DNA of 11,886 bases from Betaproteobacteria bacterium (GCA_020049245.1 JAIFLB010000046.1:1-11886), one strand, 5' to 3'. Shown: positions 1 through 7,969, counted from the stretch's first letter. The notes: generated from the letters alone by a model not told the origin. Numbers and translations are program-made.

Positions 1-60
1 CACGGCCGCAACTTCGTCGATGTGCGCGATGTTTATCTGCGTGTCACCGGCTTGTTCTGA
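1..60 (+). CDS. C-terminal end of an unidentified protein (partial)
   Basis: The first frame is open from base 1 and ends at the TGA at 58-60, giving the tail HGRNFVDVRDVYLRVTGLF. Only 19 residues are visible, so the family cannot be named. The tail ends in phenylalanine with hydrophobic residues at alternating positions counted back from the end, which would suit the last strand of an outer-membrane beta-barrel, but this is weak evidence. It does not look like the helix-turn-helix end of a LuxR-type response regulator, which might have been expected beside a NarL-type kinase. The kinase starts 3 bases after the stop, so the two are probably co-transcribed and translationally coupled. Confidence 0.55.
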   Translation, partial: HGRNFVDVRDVYLRVTGLF

Positions 61-63
61 TTC

Positions 64-1983
64 GTGCGCAGCAGCCTCCAGATCGGCGTGGCTTGGTCAA
101 CCGCCTGGTCAACCTTTCTGACGCGCTTTCTGCTTGGCATCCTGATCTTTGGCATGCTGACGTCGGCGTGGGCCGACGTGACCCACACCCTGCCACTTGA
201 GTTGACGCAGGCGGATTTCCGCATCGATGCCAGAGCAACACCGCCGCCCGATTCGGTGGATTGGCAGACGCAAGCCTTGCCGGATGCGTGGCCGGTCCAC
301 CATGCCAAGGCAGTTGCTGAAAATGCACCTGGCGGCTGGTATCGCTTCCGTTTTCAGATGCCCGCCGCGTTCGACCCGCTGCAAGCGGTCTATTTGCCTA
401 AACTGGGGCTGAATGCAGCGGTGGTGCTGAATGGGCGCCCCATTGGCGATGGCGGTTCATTTCAGGAGCCGTATGGCCGCAACTGGAATCGACCGCTGTT
501 GTTTCTCGTGCCGCCCGGGTTGTTGCAGCCGGGTGAGAACATTTTGCATGTGAGGCTGTTGTCGAATGCGTATACCCAGGCCAGTCTGCACTCGGTTTGG
601 GTTGGGCCGGACAGCCTGCTGCGGCCCAAGTTCGAACGCGCGCTGTTTTTGCGTGTAACGCTGAATCAGACCGCCAGCCTGCTCATCGCCAGCATGGGAT
701 TGTTGATGCTGAGTCTCTGGTGGCGACGGCGACAGGATGTGGCGTATGGCTACTTTGGGGTCTCGGCGCTGATCTGGGCGGCGCAATCGACCAATCTGTA
801 TTGGGTCGAGGTGCCCTTGTCCACCGCGCACTGGGAAATCGCCGTCAACAGCAGTTTTCAGATTTTTTCCGCGTTTTTACTGATCTCGCTGTTGCGCTTT
901 TCGGCTGCCGGCGGGCGGCCTTTACTCCCTCTGCTCTGGTTTTCGGTCATCGCCTCGCCGGTGACCCAGCTGTTGGCGCCCGCCCGGATCTATCTTTCGC
1001 TGACCGCGTCCTGGCACGTTTTCACCTTGTTTTGTGCCAGCCTTACCCTGGTGTTCCTGCTTCGCGCCGCAGTTAAATGGCACAACCGCGATGCCGGCCT
1101 GATGGCCGCTGCGATGAGTCTGGTGGTGGTGCTGGCCGGTCATGATTGGTTGATGCACAGCCAGCATTTCTGGTTGACGCAGCCGCATGAGTTGCTGGAG
1201 GACTTGTACCTTCTGCACTACAGCGCACCGCTGATTTTTCTCACCGTCGGCATGATCATGACCAGCCGTTTCGTGCGCGTGTTGAACGAGTTTGAAGCCC
1301 TCAACGACGATCTTGAAAACCGGGTGCAGGCCAAGCACGCCGAGTTGCAGGACAGCTTTTCCCGCATGCGCGCGCTGGAAATGGACCAGGCTGTGGCCGA
1401 GGAACGTGAGCGCATCTACCGCGATTTGCACGACGATGTCGGCGCCAAATTGCTTTCGCTGGTTTATCGCGCCAGCACTTCGGAATCGGCTGATCTGGCG
1501 CGTTCCGCCTTGCAGGATCTGCGCGATGTGGTGTCGACCACGCAGCATGGCAATCTTAATCTGGGCGCGGTGTGTGCTGATTGGCGTGCCGAATGTGAAC
1601 AACGTCTGAGCGAAGCGGGGATTTCGCTGGATTGGACGCAGCCGAATTGGTCGCTGCCCAGTCTTGAAAACCTCGGTCTGACTCCACCCCAGTCACTCAA
1701 CCTGGGCCGCATTCTGCGTGAGGCGGTCAGCAATCTGATCAAACATGCCGACGCCGGAAAAGCCTGGGTTCAGATCAACCTCGAAGCGGGGACTCTGAGC
1801 GTGTTGATTCGGGATGACGGGGTGGGATGTGGCGGTGCATCGTCACGTCCGCCCGGGCGCGGCGTTCATAACATGGAACAGCGCGCCAGACGCATCGGGG
1901 CGATTTTCAACCGCGCATCACATGTTTCTGGCGGTTGTGAAATTCAGGTGCGCCTGCCTCTCGCCGCCGCTGCGGATACATAG
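64..1983 (+). CDS. NarL-type sensor histidine kinase with 7TMR-DISM-like sensor
   Basis: Inner-membrane sensor kinase of 639 residues that should autophosphorylate and pass phosphate to a LuxR-type response regulator. A signal peptide (about residues 15-37, ending ..TSAWA) is followed by a periplasmic domain (about 38-195) of sugar-binding, jelly-roll appearance. Seven hydrophobic helices follow between about 203 and 402, then a probable coiled coil (403-440). The HisKA_3 dimerisation helix carries RDLHDDVG with phospho-acceptor His456. The HATPase has the N box around Asn557, the G1 motif DDGVG (584-588) and the GRG G2 motif (598-600). The order signal peptide, soluble domain, seven helices, kinase is that of 7TMR-DISM receptors. 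The start is the GTG at 64, the first possible start after an in-frame stop at 58-60. No good ribosome site precedes it, so coupling to the upstream gene or a GTG at 88 are alternatives. No partner regulator is in the window. Confidence 0.9.
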   Translation: MRSSLQIGVAWSTAWSTFLTRFLLGILIFGMLTSAWADVTHTLPLELTQADFRIDARATPPPDSVDWQTQALPDAWPVHHAKAVAENAPGGWYRFRFQMPAAFDPLQAVYLPKLGLNAAVVLNGRPIGDGGSFQEPYGRNWNRPLLFLVPPGLLQPGENILHVRLLSNAYTQASLHSVWVGPDSLLRPKFERALFLRVTLNQTASLLIASMGLLMLSLWWRRRQDVAYGYFGVSALIWAAQSTNLYWVEVPLSTAHWEIAVNSSFQIFSAFLLISLLRFSAAGGRPLLPLLWFSVIASPVTQLLAPARIYLSLTASWHVFTLFCASLTLVFLLRAAVKWHNRDAGLMAAAMSLVVVLAGHDWLMHSQHFWLTQPHELLEDLYLLHYSAPLIFLTVGMIMTSRFVRVLNEFEALNDDLENRVQAKHAELQDSFSRMRALEMDQAVAEERERIYRDLHDDVGAKLLSLVYRASTSESADLARSALQDLRDVVSTTQHGNLNLGAVCADWRAECEQRLSEAGISLDWTQPNWSLPSLENLGLTPPQSLNLGRILREAVSNLIKHADAGKAWVQINLEAGTLSVLIRDDGVGCGGASSRPPGRGVHNMEQRARRIGAIFNRASHVSGGCEIQVRLPLAAAADT

Positions 1984-1985
1984 AA

Positions 1986-2017
1986 CCCGCTGGCTCAGGC
2001 TCCTGTGCGGGAGCGGG
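1986..2017. terminator. possible weak convergent terminator hairpin
   Basis: The 56-base gap between the convergent kinase and cyclase genes contains the hairpin GCTCC-tgtgcg-GGAGC (1999-2014). A competing longer-range pairing, CCCGCT (1986-1991) with AGCGGG (2012-2017), is also possible. The position between two stop codons fits a shared terminator, but neither strand has a real T-run after the stem, so it is a weak candidate. Confidence 0.3.
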
Positions 2018-2039
2018 AATTTGATTGAAGTCGCAAGAC

Positions 2040-2951
2040 TTACGGCTGCGTCTCGGCTTCGAAGCCGTCATGCCAGATGCAGACCCGGTTGCCACCTTCC
2101 GATTTGGCGATCAGTTGGGCGCGTTCGACGCGTTCCAGGGTTTCGTCGATGAAGAAGATGGGTTCCAGGTTGACCAGTCCGAACGAGGCGGTGAACTGGA
2201 TCTTTCGGGTCTCGACTTCAAACGTATGCGCGGCCAGTTTTTCGCGCAGGCGATTGATCAGTGCGCCGGCCTGGTCGAGGTCGATATTCGGCAGGCAGAG
2301 CAGGAATTCCTCGCCGCCGAGCCGGAACAGGGTGTCGTAGCCACGCAGGTGGTTGGCGAAGAAGCTGGCGACGCCTTTCAGCACTTCATCGCCGATCAAT
2401 TGGCCGTGTGCGGCGTTGACCTGGGCGAAATCATCGAGATCGACAAAGCAGATCGCGCAGGGTTGGCGGGTGCGTTGCACGCGTTCGATTTCTTCCGCCA
2501 GACGCAGATGCACGGCCTGGCGGTTCCAGAGCCCGGTCAGTTTGTCGACCGCGCCGAGACGTTCGGTCAGTTCCTGTTCCTTGCGCCGCAATAGTTGCCG
2601 GATGCGGGTGGCGACGGCAACCAATGCGTCGTAATCGGCGCCAGTGATGGGCTGATTGGCGGCTTGCGCCTGCAACAGATGGCCGGCGATCTGGTGCATG
2701 GATTGATGTGCGGCCACCAGCGCGGCGTGGCTGGGCTCGTCACCGGCGCGGGCATCCTCGGTACCATGCAGCCAGTGCCCAAGCTGGCAGCGCAGATGCG
2801 AGTCGTCAGCGAGATCGTCCGGATTGGCAGCGCCGCCGCAGATCAACTGTCGGTTCAGGCGCGCCAGCCATTGCGAATGTTGGGCGATGGCGCGGTCAAG
2901 CTCATGCAGGCGGGCCAGGATGTCGGCGTGGGCGAGTTCGGAAGGGGTCAT
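2040..2951 (-). CDS. zinc-binding (CZB) diguanylate cyclase, DgcZ-like
   Basis: Probable cytoplasmic enzyme making c-di-GMP from two GTP, 303 residues. The N-terminal CZB domain (about 10-125) has His25, Cys55, His82 and His86 with the CQLGHWL motif. These spacings (30, 27, 4) match the zinc ligands His22, Cys52, His79, His83 of E. coli DgcZ, whose zinc binding inhibits the enzyme. The GGDEF domain (about 132-297) begins DKLTGLWNR, has the signature GGEEF (212-216) and an inhibitory I-site RGYD (203-206) exactly five residues before it. Metal and guanine ligands Asp171, Asn179 and Asp188 are kept. Two usually conserved positions differ: FK has become FA (Ala176) and the C-terminal GRN has become GGN (286-288), so catalytic strength is uncertain. 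The ATG overlaps the stop of the upstream GGDEF-EAL gene by four bases (ATGA), so it is the last gene of that operon. Confidence 0.9.
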   Translation of the reverse strand: MTPSELAHADILARLHELDRAIAQHSQWLARLNRQLICGGAANPDDLADDSHLRCQLGHWLHGTEDARAGDEPSHAALVAAHQSMHQIAGHLLQAQAANQPITGADYDALVAVATRIRQLLRRKEQELTERLGAVDKLTGLWNRQAVHLRLAEEIERVQRTRQPCAICFVDLDDFAQVNAAHGQLIGDEVLKGVASFFANHLRGYDTLFRLGGEEFLLCLPNIDLDQAGALINRLREKLAAHTFEVETRKIQFTASFGLVNLEPIFFIDETLERVERAQLIAKSEGGNRVCIWHDGFEAETQP

Positions 2952-5731
2952 GGCGTTGCCTCATTCACGGGATTTAAAGCGGGGTGATCGGCTTGCGGGT
3001 AATCGAGGTGGTAGCCCTGGGCTTTATCAACGCCCAACCTCGCCAAAAGTTTCAGGGTGGCTTCGTCTTCCACACATTCGGCGACTGTGGTTTTGCCAAG
3101 GCCACGCGCGACTTCCACCATGCCGCGCACAAAGACCTGATTTTCGTGGTCGTGCGGCAGATTGCGGATGAACATGCCATCCAACTTGATGGTATCAACA
3201 CGGATATGTTTGAGGTAGGCGAAGGATGCGAAGCCGGCCCCGAAGTCGTCGAGACAGACGCCGCAGCCGGTTTGTTTCAAGGCTTCGATAAAGCGTTCGG
3301 CATCGGTGAGGTCGGACACGGCGGCGGTTTCAGTGATTTCAATCAGCAGCCGGGCAGGGTCGGCGCGATATTCGCGCAATAGATCGGCGATGTAGTTGGG
3401 CAATGCGGGGTCATCGAAGGAGCGGCCGGAGATGTTGACTGCGATGGGCGGCGCATGCGGTTTTTCGCTCAGCAGCTGGATCGCCTGGCGCAAAACCCAG
3501 CGGTCGATTTCCAGAATCTTGTTGCTCTTTTCCGCGATTGGAATGAACAGGCCAGGCGGCACCAACTCCCCGGTGTCTGCGTCGCGCAGGCGGATCAAGG
3601 CTTCCAGGTGGCCGACCTTGCCGGTCTGGATGAAGTAGACGCCCTGGAAATGCAGTTCGAACAGGTTGTCACGCAGCGCGCTGTTCAGGCGTTCGTTCCA
3701 TGACAGGCGAGTGACCATCTCCGGCGTCGTGTCGAGATCGGCGCGATAGGCGCGCCAGGCATTCTTGCCGGCTTGCTTGGCCTGGTACATGGCGGCATCG
3801 GCGCAGGCGACCAGTTGGTCCTGGTCCGCAGCATGCAGCGGGTGGAGCGCGATGCCCAGGCTGGAGGAGATATGCAGCAACTGGCCTTCGAAGCGGAACG
3901 GGATCTGGGCAATCGCGCGCACGACCCGGTCCGCCAGGGTTTCGGCTTGCCGCATGTCGGCGGCGGGCAGCAGGATGGCGAATTCGTCGCCGCCGAGACG
4001 GAACAGCAATTCGTTGCGCCGGGTCAAGCCGGACACTTCGCCGGCAACGCGCACCAGCATCGCATCCCCGGCGGTGTGGCCGAAGTGATCGTTGATCGTC
4101 TTGAATTCGTCGAGGTCGAAGAAAAGCAGCGCCGAGGTGGCGCCATGGCGACCCGATTCGGCCAACATGCGTTCGAGTTCGATCTTGAAACGGTGCCGGT
4201 TGAAGAGGCCGGTGAGCGAATCGCGTTCGGCCAGGTAGAGCAGTTGTTCGGCAGTCTGGCGTTCACTGGTGACATCTTCGTAAACCCACAGATGGCCGAG
4301 GAAACGGGCTTCGCTGTCGCGCACGGCATAGCTCGACTGGGTAATCATGCGACCGTCGCGGATGCCGATTTCATGGCTTTCGGCGTCGGCCTGCTGGCCC
4401 AGCACTTCGCTTAGATAATCCAGATACGCGTCTGGCTGGACCAGGTTGGCGGTGCCGTGCGAGAAGATCAGGCTGGCGCTCTGGCCGATCAGGTCGGTGT
4501 CTTCCGGCAATTGCCAGATATGGTTGAACGCCGGGTTGTGATAGATCACGCGCTGATCGACGCCGACGAACAGAATGCCAAGGTTCATTGCCGATAGCAG
4601 GGCCTTCAGGCGGGCGCGTTCGGTTTCCGCGCCGGCCAGGTATTCGCGGGATTGGGCTTCGGAAGACTTCAGATCGGAGATGTCGCGAATACTGGCGCGG
4701 ATGCCGAGAAACTGATTTTCCCGGCTGTAGATCGAGTGCCAGTTGGCGGCGGCCCATAAATGCGAGCCATCTTTCCGCCGCATGCGGAATTGATAGCCTT
4801 CGCCGGATGAGCCGCTCAGTGCGTGCTGAAAATTCTGTTCCGCCAGCTGACGATCTTCCGCTTTGATCAGGCAGAGCGGGAAGCCAGGCAACGTCAGGCA
4901 TTCATCCGGCTCGTAGCCGGTTATCCGGGTCACCGAGGGGTTGACCCAGATCGTGCGTCCGGTGGGTTCGATCCAGAGTTCCAGATCGTAGGTGTAGTTG
5001 GCGATGGCGAAAAAGCGTTGTTCGCTGTCGCGCAGTTCCGACAGTTGCGCTTTCAGTTGATGCGACATGGTGCGGAAAGCGTTGGCCAGTTGGCCGACTT
5101 CATCCGGTCCCGAGGCGGGCAGCAGGGTGTCGAAATTCTGGTCGGCCAGCGCATGGCTGGCGTTGGTGAGTTGCTGCAGGCGCCGGGTCAGCCAGTAACC
5201 AATCAGGGCGAGGGTGAGAAAAGTCATCACCACCGCGCCAAGACCGACATAGATACCCTGGCGCAGCGCGCGTTGACGGGCTTCGGCGAGGAATGCAGTG
5301 CTGATGCCAAAACGCAGATTGCCATACGCCATGTGGGCGAGAAGGATCGGGGTTTCGGTATCGAAGACGGCGTCCTGCTCTTTGCCCAGACTTTGATCGA
5401 TCGCCGGCAGGTTATCGCTTTCGCCAATTCCTGCGGCCGCGAGACGACGTCCATCGAGATCGAGCAGGATCAGGTAAACATAGGCATCGTTGCTCAGCGC
5501 GGCAGCCAGAATCTCGTTCAGCGAGCCATAGTCGCGTTGCATCAGCGGTGGGCCGAGCGCGGCGTTGAGCAATGGAATGGCGCTATTTACCCGGAGCTGG
5601 GTTTTTTGGATCAGCTCTTCTTCCGTCAGCTTCAGATTGCTGACTACCAACAGGCCGAGCATCAATGCTTCAACCAGTAGTCCGGCGAGCGAGAGCTTCA
5701 GCCACAGCGGCATGTGAAAAAAGTGCTTCAC
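2948..5731 (-). CDS. membrane HAMP-PAS-PAS-GGDEF-EAL c-di-GMP protein
   Basis: Dual-domain c-di-GMP enzyme, 927 residues, in the inner membrane. A membrane helix (about 9-31), a periplasmic domain (32-158, possibly Cache-like), a second helix (159-180) and HAMP (about 178-230) are followed by PAS (236-355), a second PAS (365-490), GGDEF (497-664) and EAL (675-917). The cyclase signature GGDEF is intact at 580-584, but the I-site position reads RRNE instead of RxxD. The phosphodiesterase set is complete: EAL at 710-712, Asn766 (NIS), Glu798 and Glu801 (EITET), DDFG at 828-831, Lys849, Glu885/Glu888 (ECVE) and Gln905 (QGY). Both activities are therefore possible, and which dominates cannot be read from sequence. 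The start is a GTG whose last three bases form the TGA stop of the binding-protein gene (GTGA overlap). An in-frame ATG at codon 7 would lose only six residues. Confidence 0.92.
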   Translation of the reverse strand: MKHFFHMPLWLKLSLAGLLVEALMLGLLVVSNLKLTEEELIQKTQLRVNSAIPLLNAALGPPLMQRDYGSLNEILAAALSNDAYVYLILLDLDGRRLAAAGIGESDNLPAIDQSLGKEQDAVFDTETPILLAHMAYGNLRFGISTAFLAEARQRALRQGIYVGLGAVVMTFLTLALIGYWLTRRLQQLTNASHALADQNFDTLLPASGPDEVGQLANAFRTMSHQLKAQLSELRDSEQRFFAIANYTYDLELWIEPTGRTIWVNPSVTRITGYEPDECLTLPGFPLCLIKAEDRQLAEQNFQHALSGSSGEGYQFRMRRKDGSHLWAAANWHSIYSRENQFLGIRASIRDISDLKSSEAQSREYLAGAETERARLKALLSAMNLGILFVGVDQRVIYHNPAFNHIWQLPEDTDLIGQSASLIFSHGTANLVQPDAYLDYLSEVLGQQADAESHEIGIRDGRMITQSSYAVRDSEARFLGHLWVYEDVTSERQTAEQLLYLAERDSLTGLFNRHRFKIELERMLAESGRHGATSALLFFDLDEFKTINDHFGHTAGDAMLVRVAGEVSGLTRRNELLFRLGGDEFAILLPAADMRQAETLADRVVRAIAQIPFRFEGQLLHISSSLGIALHPLHAADQDQLVACADAAMYQAKQAGKNAWRAYRADLDTTPEMVTRLSWNERLNSALRDNLFELHFQGVYFIQTGKVGHLEALIRLRDADTGELVPPGLFIPIAEKSNKILEIDRWVLRQAIQLLSEKPHAPPIAVNISGRSFDDPALPNYIADLLREYRADPARLLIEITETAAVSDLTDAERFIEALKQTGCGVCLDDFGAGFASFAYLKHIRVDTIKLDGMFIRNLPHDHENQVFVRGMVEVARGLGKTTVAECVEDEATLKLLARLGVDKAQGYHLDYPQADHPALNPVNEATP

Positions 5732-6576
5732 TTGAGTGCCTTGCGGGTTTCCATGAGAAAAACATCGGCCCGCTTCAGGTTGGCTTCACTGGCTGGGATC
5801 AGATTTTTGTAGCCGGTGTGGCCGAGAAAATTGATGCCCTCTGCTTCCGCCGGGAAGGTGAGCAGGATTCGCTTCAAGAAGTCTGCCTGGCGCTTGCTGG
5901 TGGCTGGTTTGGCGATCAGGAAGAAGGCGGGAATGTTGGCGATTTGCTTCATGACCACCAGCTTCCGGCGCAGATCTTCCGGAATCTGCAACAGGCCCTG
6001 GCTGGTGGTGACGGCGGCGGCGGAAAGGCCACCTATCAGCGAGTAGGCGGCGCTGGCATGCGTGCGATGTTCAACCACCTGATAGTCACGGTCGGCTTCC
6101 AGGCCCTGCGTTTCAATATATTGCAAGGCGGCCGTCACCGTGATGGCGAGGCGGTCGATGACCGCAAGTTGCTGGTTTCTCAATGCCTTGATGTCGCGCA
6201 GTGGCCGATCCGCGGCATACACCAGCTGTGAGTCATGGTCAGGCACGAACTGGATTAGGGGAATGAAGCCCGCTTCTTTCTGGGCGAGTCGGGCGAAATG
6301 GGCGGGGGTGATGGTCAGGTCGAAATCACCCCGCAGGGCGCGTTCATGAAAGTGCCGAAAGTCGGCCGCGCTTTCGATGCGAACCGGTTGTTGCAGGTGC
6401 TTTTCAAGATAGGCGCGCAGTGGTTCATAGCGTTCGGTCAGCACGCGGGCGCTGTGGCTCGGCAGCACGCCGAGAATAAAGCTGGGTGCCGCTTGTGCGC
6501 TTACCGGGCTGCATAGAATCGCAATGAGCAAAACGCTGAAAAAGCGCATAACACGCAGGTCGCAACGGCGTCGCAT
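5728..6576 (-). CDS. PhnD-like periplasmic substrate-binding protein
   Basis: Secreted binding protein of the phosphate/phosphonate (PhnD, Phosphonate-bd) family, 282 residues from the chosen start. The signal peptide has an arginine-rich start, the core FFSVLLIAILC and a likely AQA cleavage site after residue 29. Family features are GVLP (36-39), YEPLRAYLEKHL and the segment DLTITPAHFARLA (from about 86), matching the usual D-x-x-x-x-x-P-x-x-[YF]-x-x-A pattern. The Ser-Thr-Ser-Gly-type phosphonate-contacting segment of PhnD is not visible. The corresponding stretch reads IDRLAITVTA, so the ligand is probably not a phosphonate. No ABC permease or ATPase gene is adjacent, which argues for a sensory rather than transport role. 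A TTG at 6621 overlapping the argA stop would add 15 polar residues. The ATG at 6576 is preferred because GGAAA lies eight bases before it. Confidence 0.85.
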   Translation of the reverse strand: MRRRCDLRVMRFFSVLLIAILCSPVSAQAAPSFILGVLPSHSARVLTERYEPLRAYLEKHLQQPVRIESAADFRHFHERALRGDFDLTITPAHFARLAQKEAGFIPLIQFVPDHDSQLVYAADRPLRDIKALRNQQLAVIDRLAITVTAALQYIETQGLEADRDYQVVEHRTHASAAYSLIGGLSAAAVTTSQGLLQIPEDLRRKLVVMKQIANIPAFFLIAKPATSKRQADFLKRILLTFPAEAEGINFLGHTGYKNLIPASEANLKRADVFLMETRKALK

Positions 6577-6584
6577 GGTTTGGG

Positions 6585-6589
6585 TTTCC
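6585..6589 (-). promoter_or_regulatory. ribosome binding site supporting the 6576 start
   Basis: On the minus strand GGAAA (6589 to 6585) is followed by eight bases and then the ATG at 6576-6574. Neither the TTG at 6621 nor the ATG at 6549 has a comparable site, and the 6576 start gives a compact signal peptide. The match to the anti-Shine-Dalgarno sequence is only partial. Confidence 0.4.
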
Positions 6590-6617
6590 GTTTGTTGCCT
6601 CGGCGTCTTTTCAAGGT

Positions 6618-7937
6618 TCAAACGCTAAGTTTCTTGATCAATACTTTCGACCGCCTTTGCCAGTTGTATAGCGCTTTCCGGGGCGCTGGCAGGTCTTCCG
6701 GCTGGCCCTGGATGAAGCCGCGTTCGATAAACCAGTGCGCGGTGCGCGTGGTGAGGACGAACAACTGGGTCAGGCCAAGTTCGATCGCGGCTTCTTCGAC
6801 GGTGGTAAGCAGGGCGTCGCCGCGCCCTCCCCGCTGAAATTCGCGTGCCACCGCAAGGCAAGCCATTTCGCCGGCGCCGGTTTCGGGAAACGGATACAGC
6901 GCAACGCAGCCGACGATGCGGCCATCCAGTTCGTCGACAAAAAACTGCTCGACTTCCTGCTCCAGGCGTTCACGCGAACGCCGCACCAGAATGCCTTCTG
7001 CTTCCAGCGGTTCGATCACCGAAAGAATGCCGCCGACGTCGTCGATCTTGGCCGGGCGCAGGTTTTCCACCGATTGCCGGGTGACCATGGTGCCGACACC
7101 GGCATGTGTGAACAGCTCCATCAAGACCGCGCCATCGACATCGGCGCTGATCAGGTGCACTTTGCCGACCCCCTTTTTGCAGGCGTGTGCGGCGTGTGGC
7201 AGATACAGCTTCATGTCGCCTTCCGGCAGTTCGCGCAGCAGCTTGGTTACCTGCGCGGCAGTAACCCGGTTGATGCGGTGGCCTTTGGCGTCGACGGTGT
7301 CGCCGTGGTCAAGAATGAACACCAGTTTGTCGGCTTCCAGTGCAATTGCGGCATGGGTGGCGACTTCTTCCAGCGTCAGGTTGAACACTTCGCCGGTGGG
7401 GGAATAGCCGAGCGGAGAAAGCAGCACGATTTCGCCGGCATTCAGGCGGTCGCGGATTGGATCGACGGCGATCTTGCGCACTTCGCCAGTGAACTGCAGA
7501 TCAATCCCGTCAACAATTCCAGCTGGCTGCGCGGTGACGTAATTGCCCGAGGCGACGCGAATGTCGGCGCCAGCCATCGGCGTATTCGGCAGGCCGACGG
7601 AAAGCAGACTTTCGATATCCACCCGCACCGAGCCGACCGCGTCCTTGACGTGCTCCAGTGCGTCGGCATCGGTGACCCGGCGACCCTGCACGTACTGGGC
7701 TTCGGCGGCCAGACGTTCTTCCACCTGAGGCCTTACGCCGTGCACCAGCACCAGGCGCACACCGAGCGCATTAAGCAGATTGATGTCGTAAACCAGATCG
7801 ACGAAATCCTCGCGCAACATCGCCTCGCCGCCGAACGCGAGGACAAAGGTTTTGCCGCGAAAAGCGTGGATATAGGGTGCGGCGGCGCGAAACCACTCAA
7901 CGAAAGATGTCGATTCCGCTTCAGCCAATTTCGCCAT
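6618..7937 (-). CDS. argA: N-acetylglutamate synthase (amino-acid acetyltransferase)
   Basis: Cytoplasmic enzyme that transfers acetyl from acetyl-CoA to glutamate, the first step of arginine synthesis. The 439 residues are close to the E. coli ArgA length. The N-terminal amino-acid-kinase-like domain (about 25-285) starts with the ArgA hallmark FVEWFRAAAPYIHAFRGK and carries LVHGVRPQVE, the site that in this family binds arginine for feedback inhibition. The C-terminal GNAT domain (about 292-436) has the acetyl-CoA loop REFQRGGRGDALL (365-377) and the closing KALYNWQRRSKVLIKKL typical of ArgA. The start is secure: GGGAGG (7949-7944) sits six bases before the ATG. It lies 83 bases downstream of rsmE, and its stop is within about 40 bases of the binding-protein start, so read-through into the c-di-GMP genes is likely. 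Confidence 0.97.
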   Translation of the reverse strand: MAKLAEAESTSFVEWFRAAAPYIHAFRGKTFVLAFGGEAMLREDFVDLVYDINLLNALGVRLVLVHGVRPQVEERLAAEAQYVQGRRVTDADALEHVKDAVGSVRVDIESLLSVGLPNTPMAGADIRVASGNYVTAQPAGIVDGIDLQFTGEVRKIAVDPIRDRLNAGEIVLLSPLGYSPTGEVFNLTLEEVATHAAIALEADKLVFILDHGDTVDAKGHRINRVTAAQVTKLLRELPEGDMKLYLPHAAHACKKGVGKVHLISADVDGAVLMELFTHAGVGTMVTRQSVENLRPAKIDDVGGILSVIEPLEAEGILVRRSRERLEQEVEQFFVDELDGRIVGCVALYPFPETGAGEMACLAVAREFQRGGRGDALLTTVEEAAIELGLTQLFVLTTRTAHWFIERGFIQGQPEDLPAPRKALYNWQRRSKVLIKKLSV

Positions 7938-7969
7938 GACCTACCTCCCGATTAAATTGGCTATGAATT

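Noticed and set aside
4823..5680. Plus-strand open frame of 285 codons opposite the GGDEF-EAL gene
   Set aside because: It lies opposite the periplasmic, membrane, HAMP and first PAS coding region of a well-supported gene, and its translation shows no domain.
6549..6621. TTG at 6621 or ATG at 6549 as the binding-protein start
   Set aside because: The TTG adds 15 polar residues before the signal peptide, and the ATG at 6549 lacks a ribosome site. The ATG at 6576 has GGAAA at good spacing. TTG cannot be fully excluded because of its overlap with the argA stop.
6735..7955. Plus-strand open frame of 406 codons opposite argA
   Set aside because: ArgA on the minus strand is unmistakable. The antisense frame is glutamine/histidine/phenylalanine-rich in the manner of shadows of GC-rich genes and has no family features.
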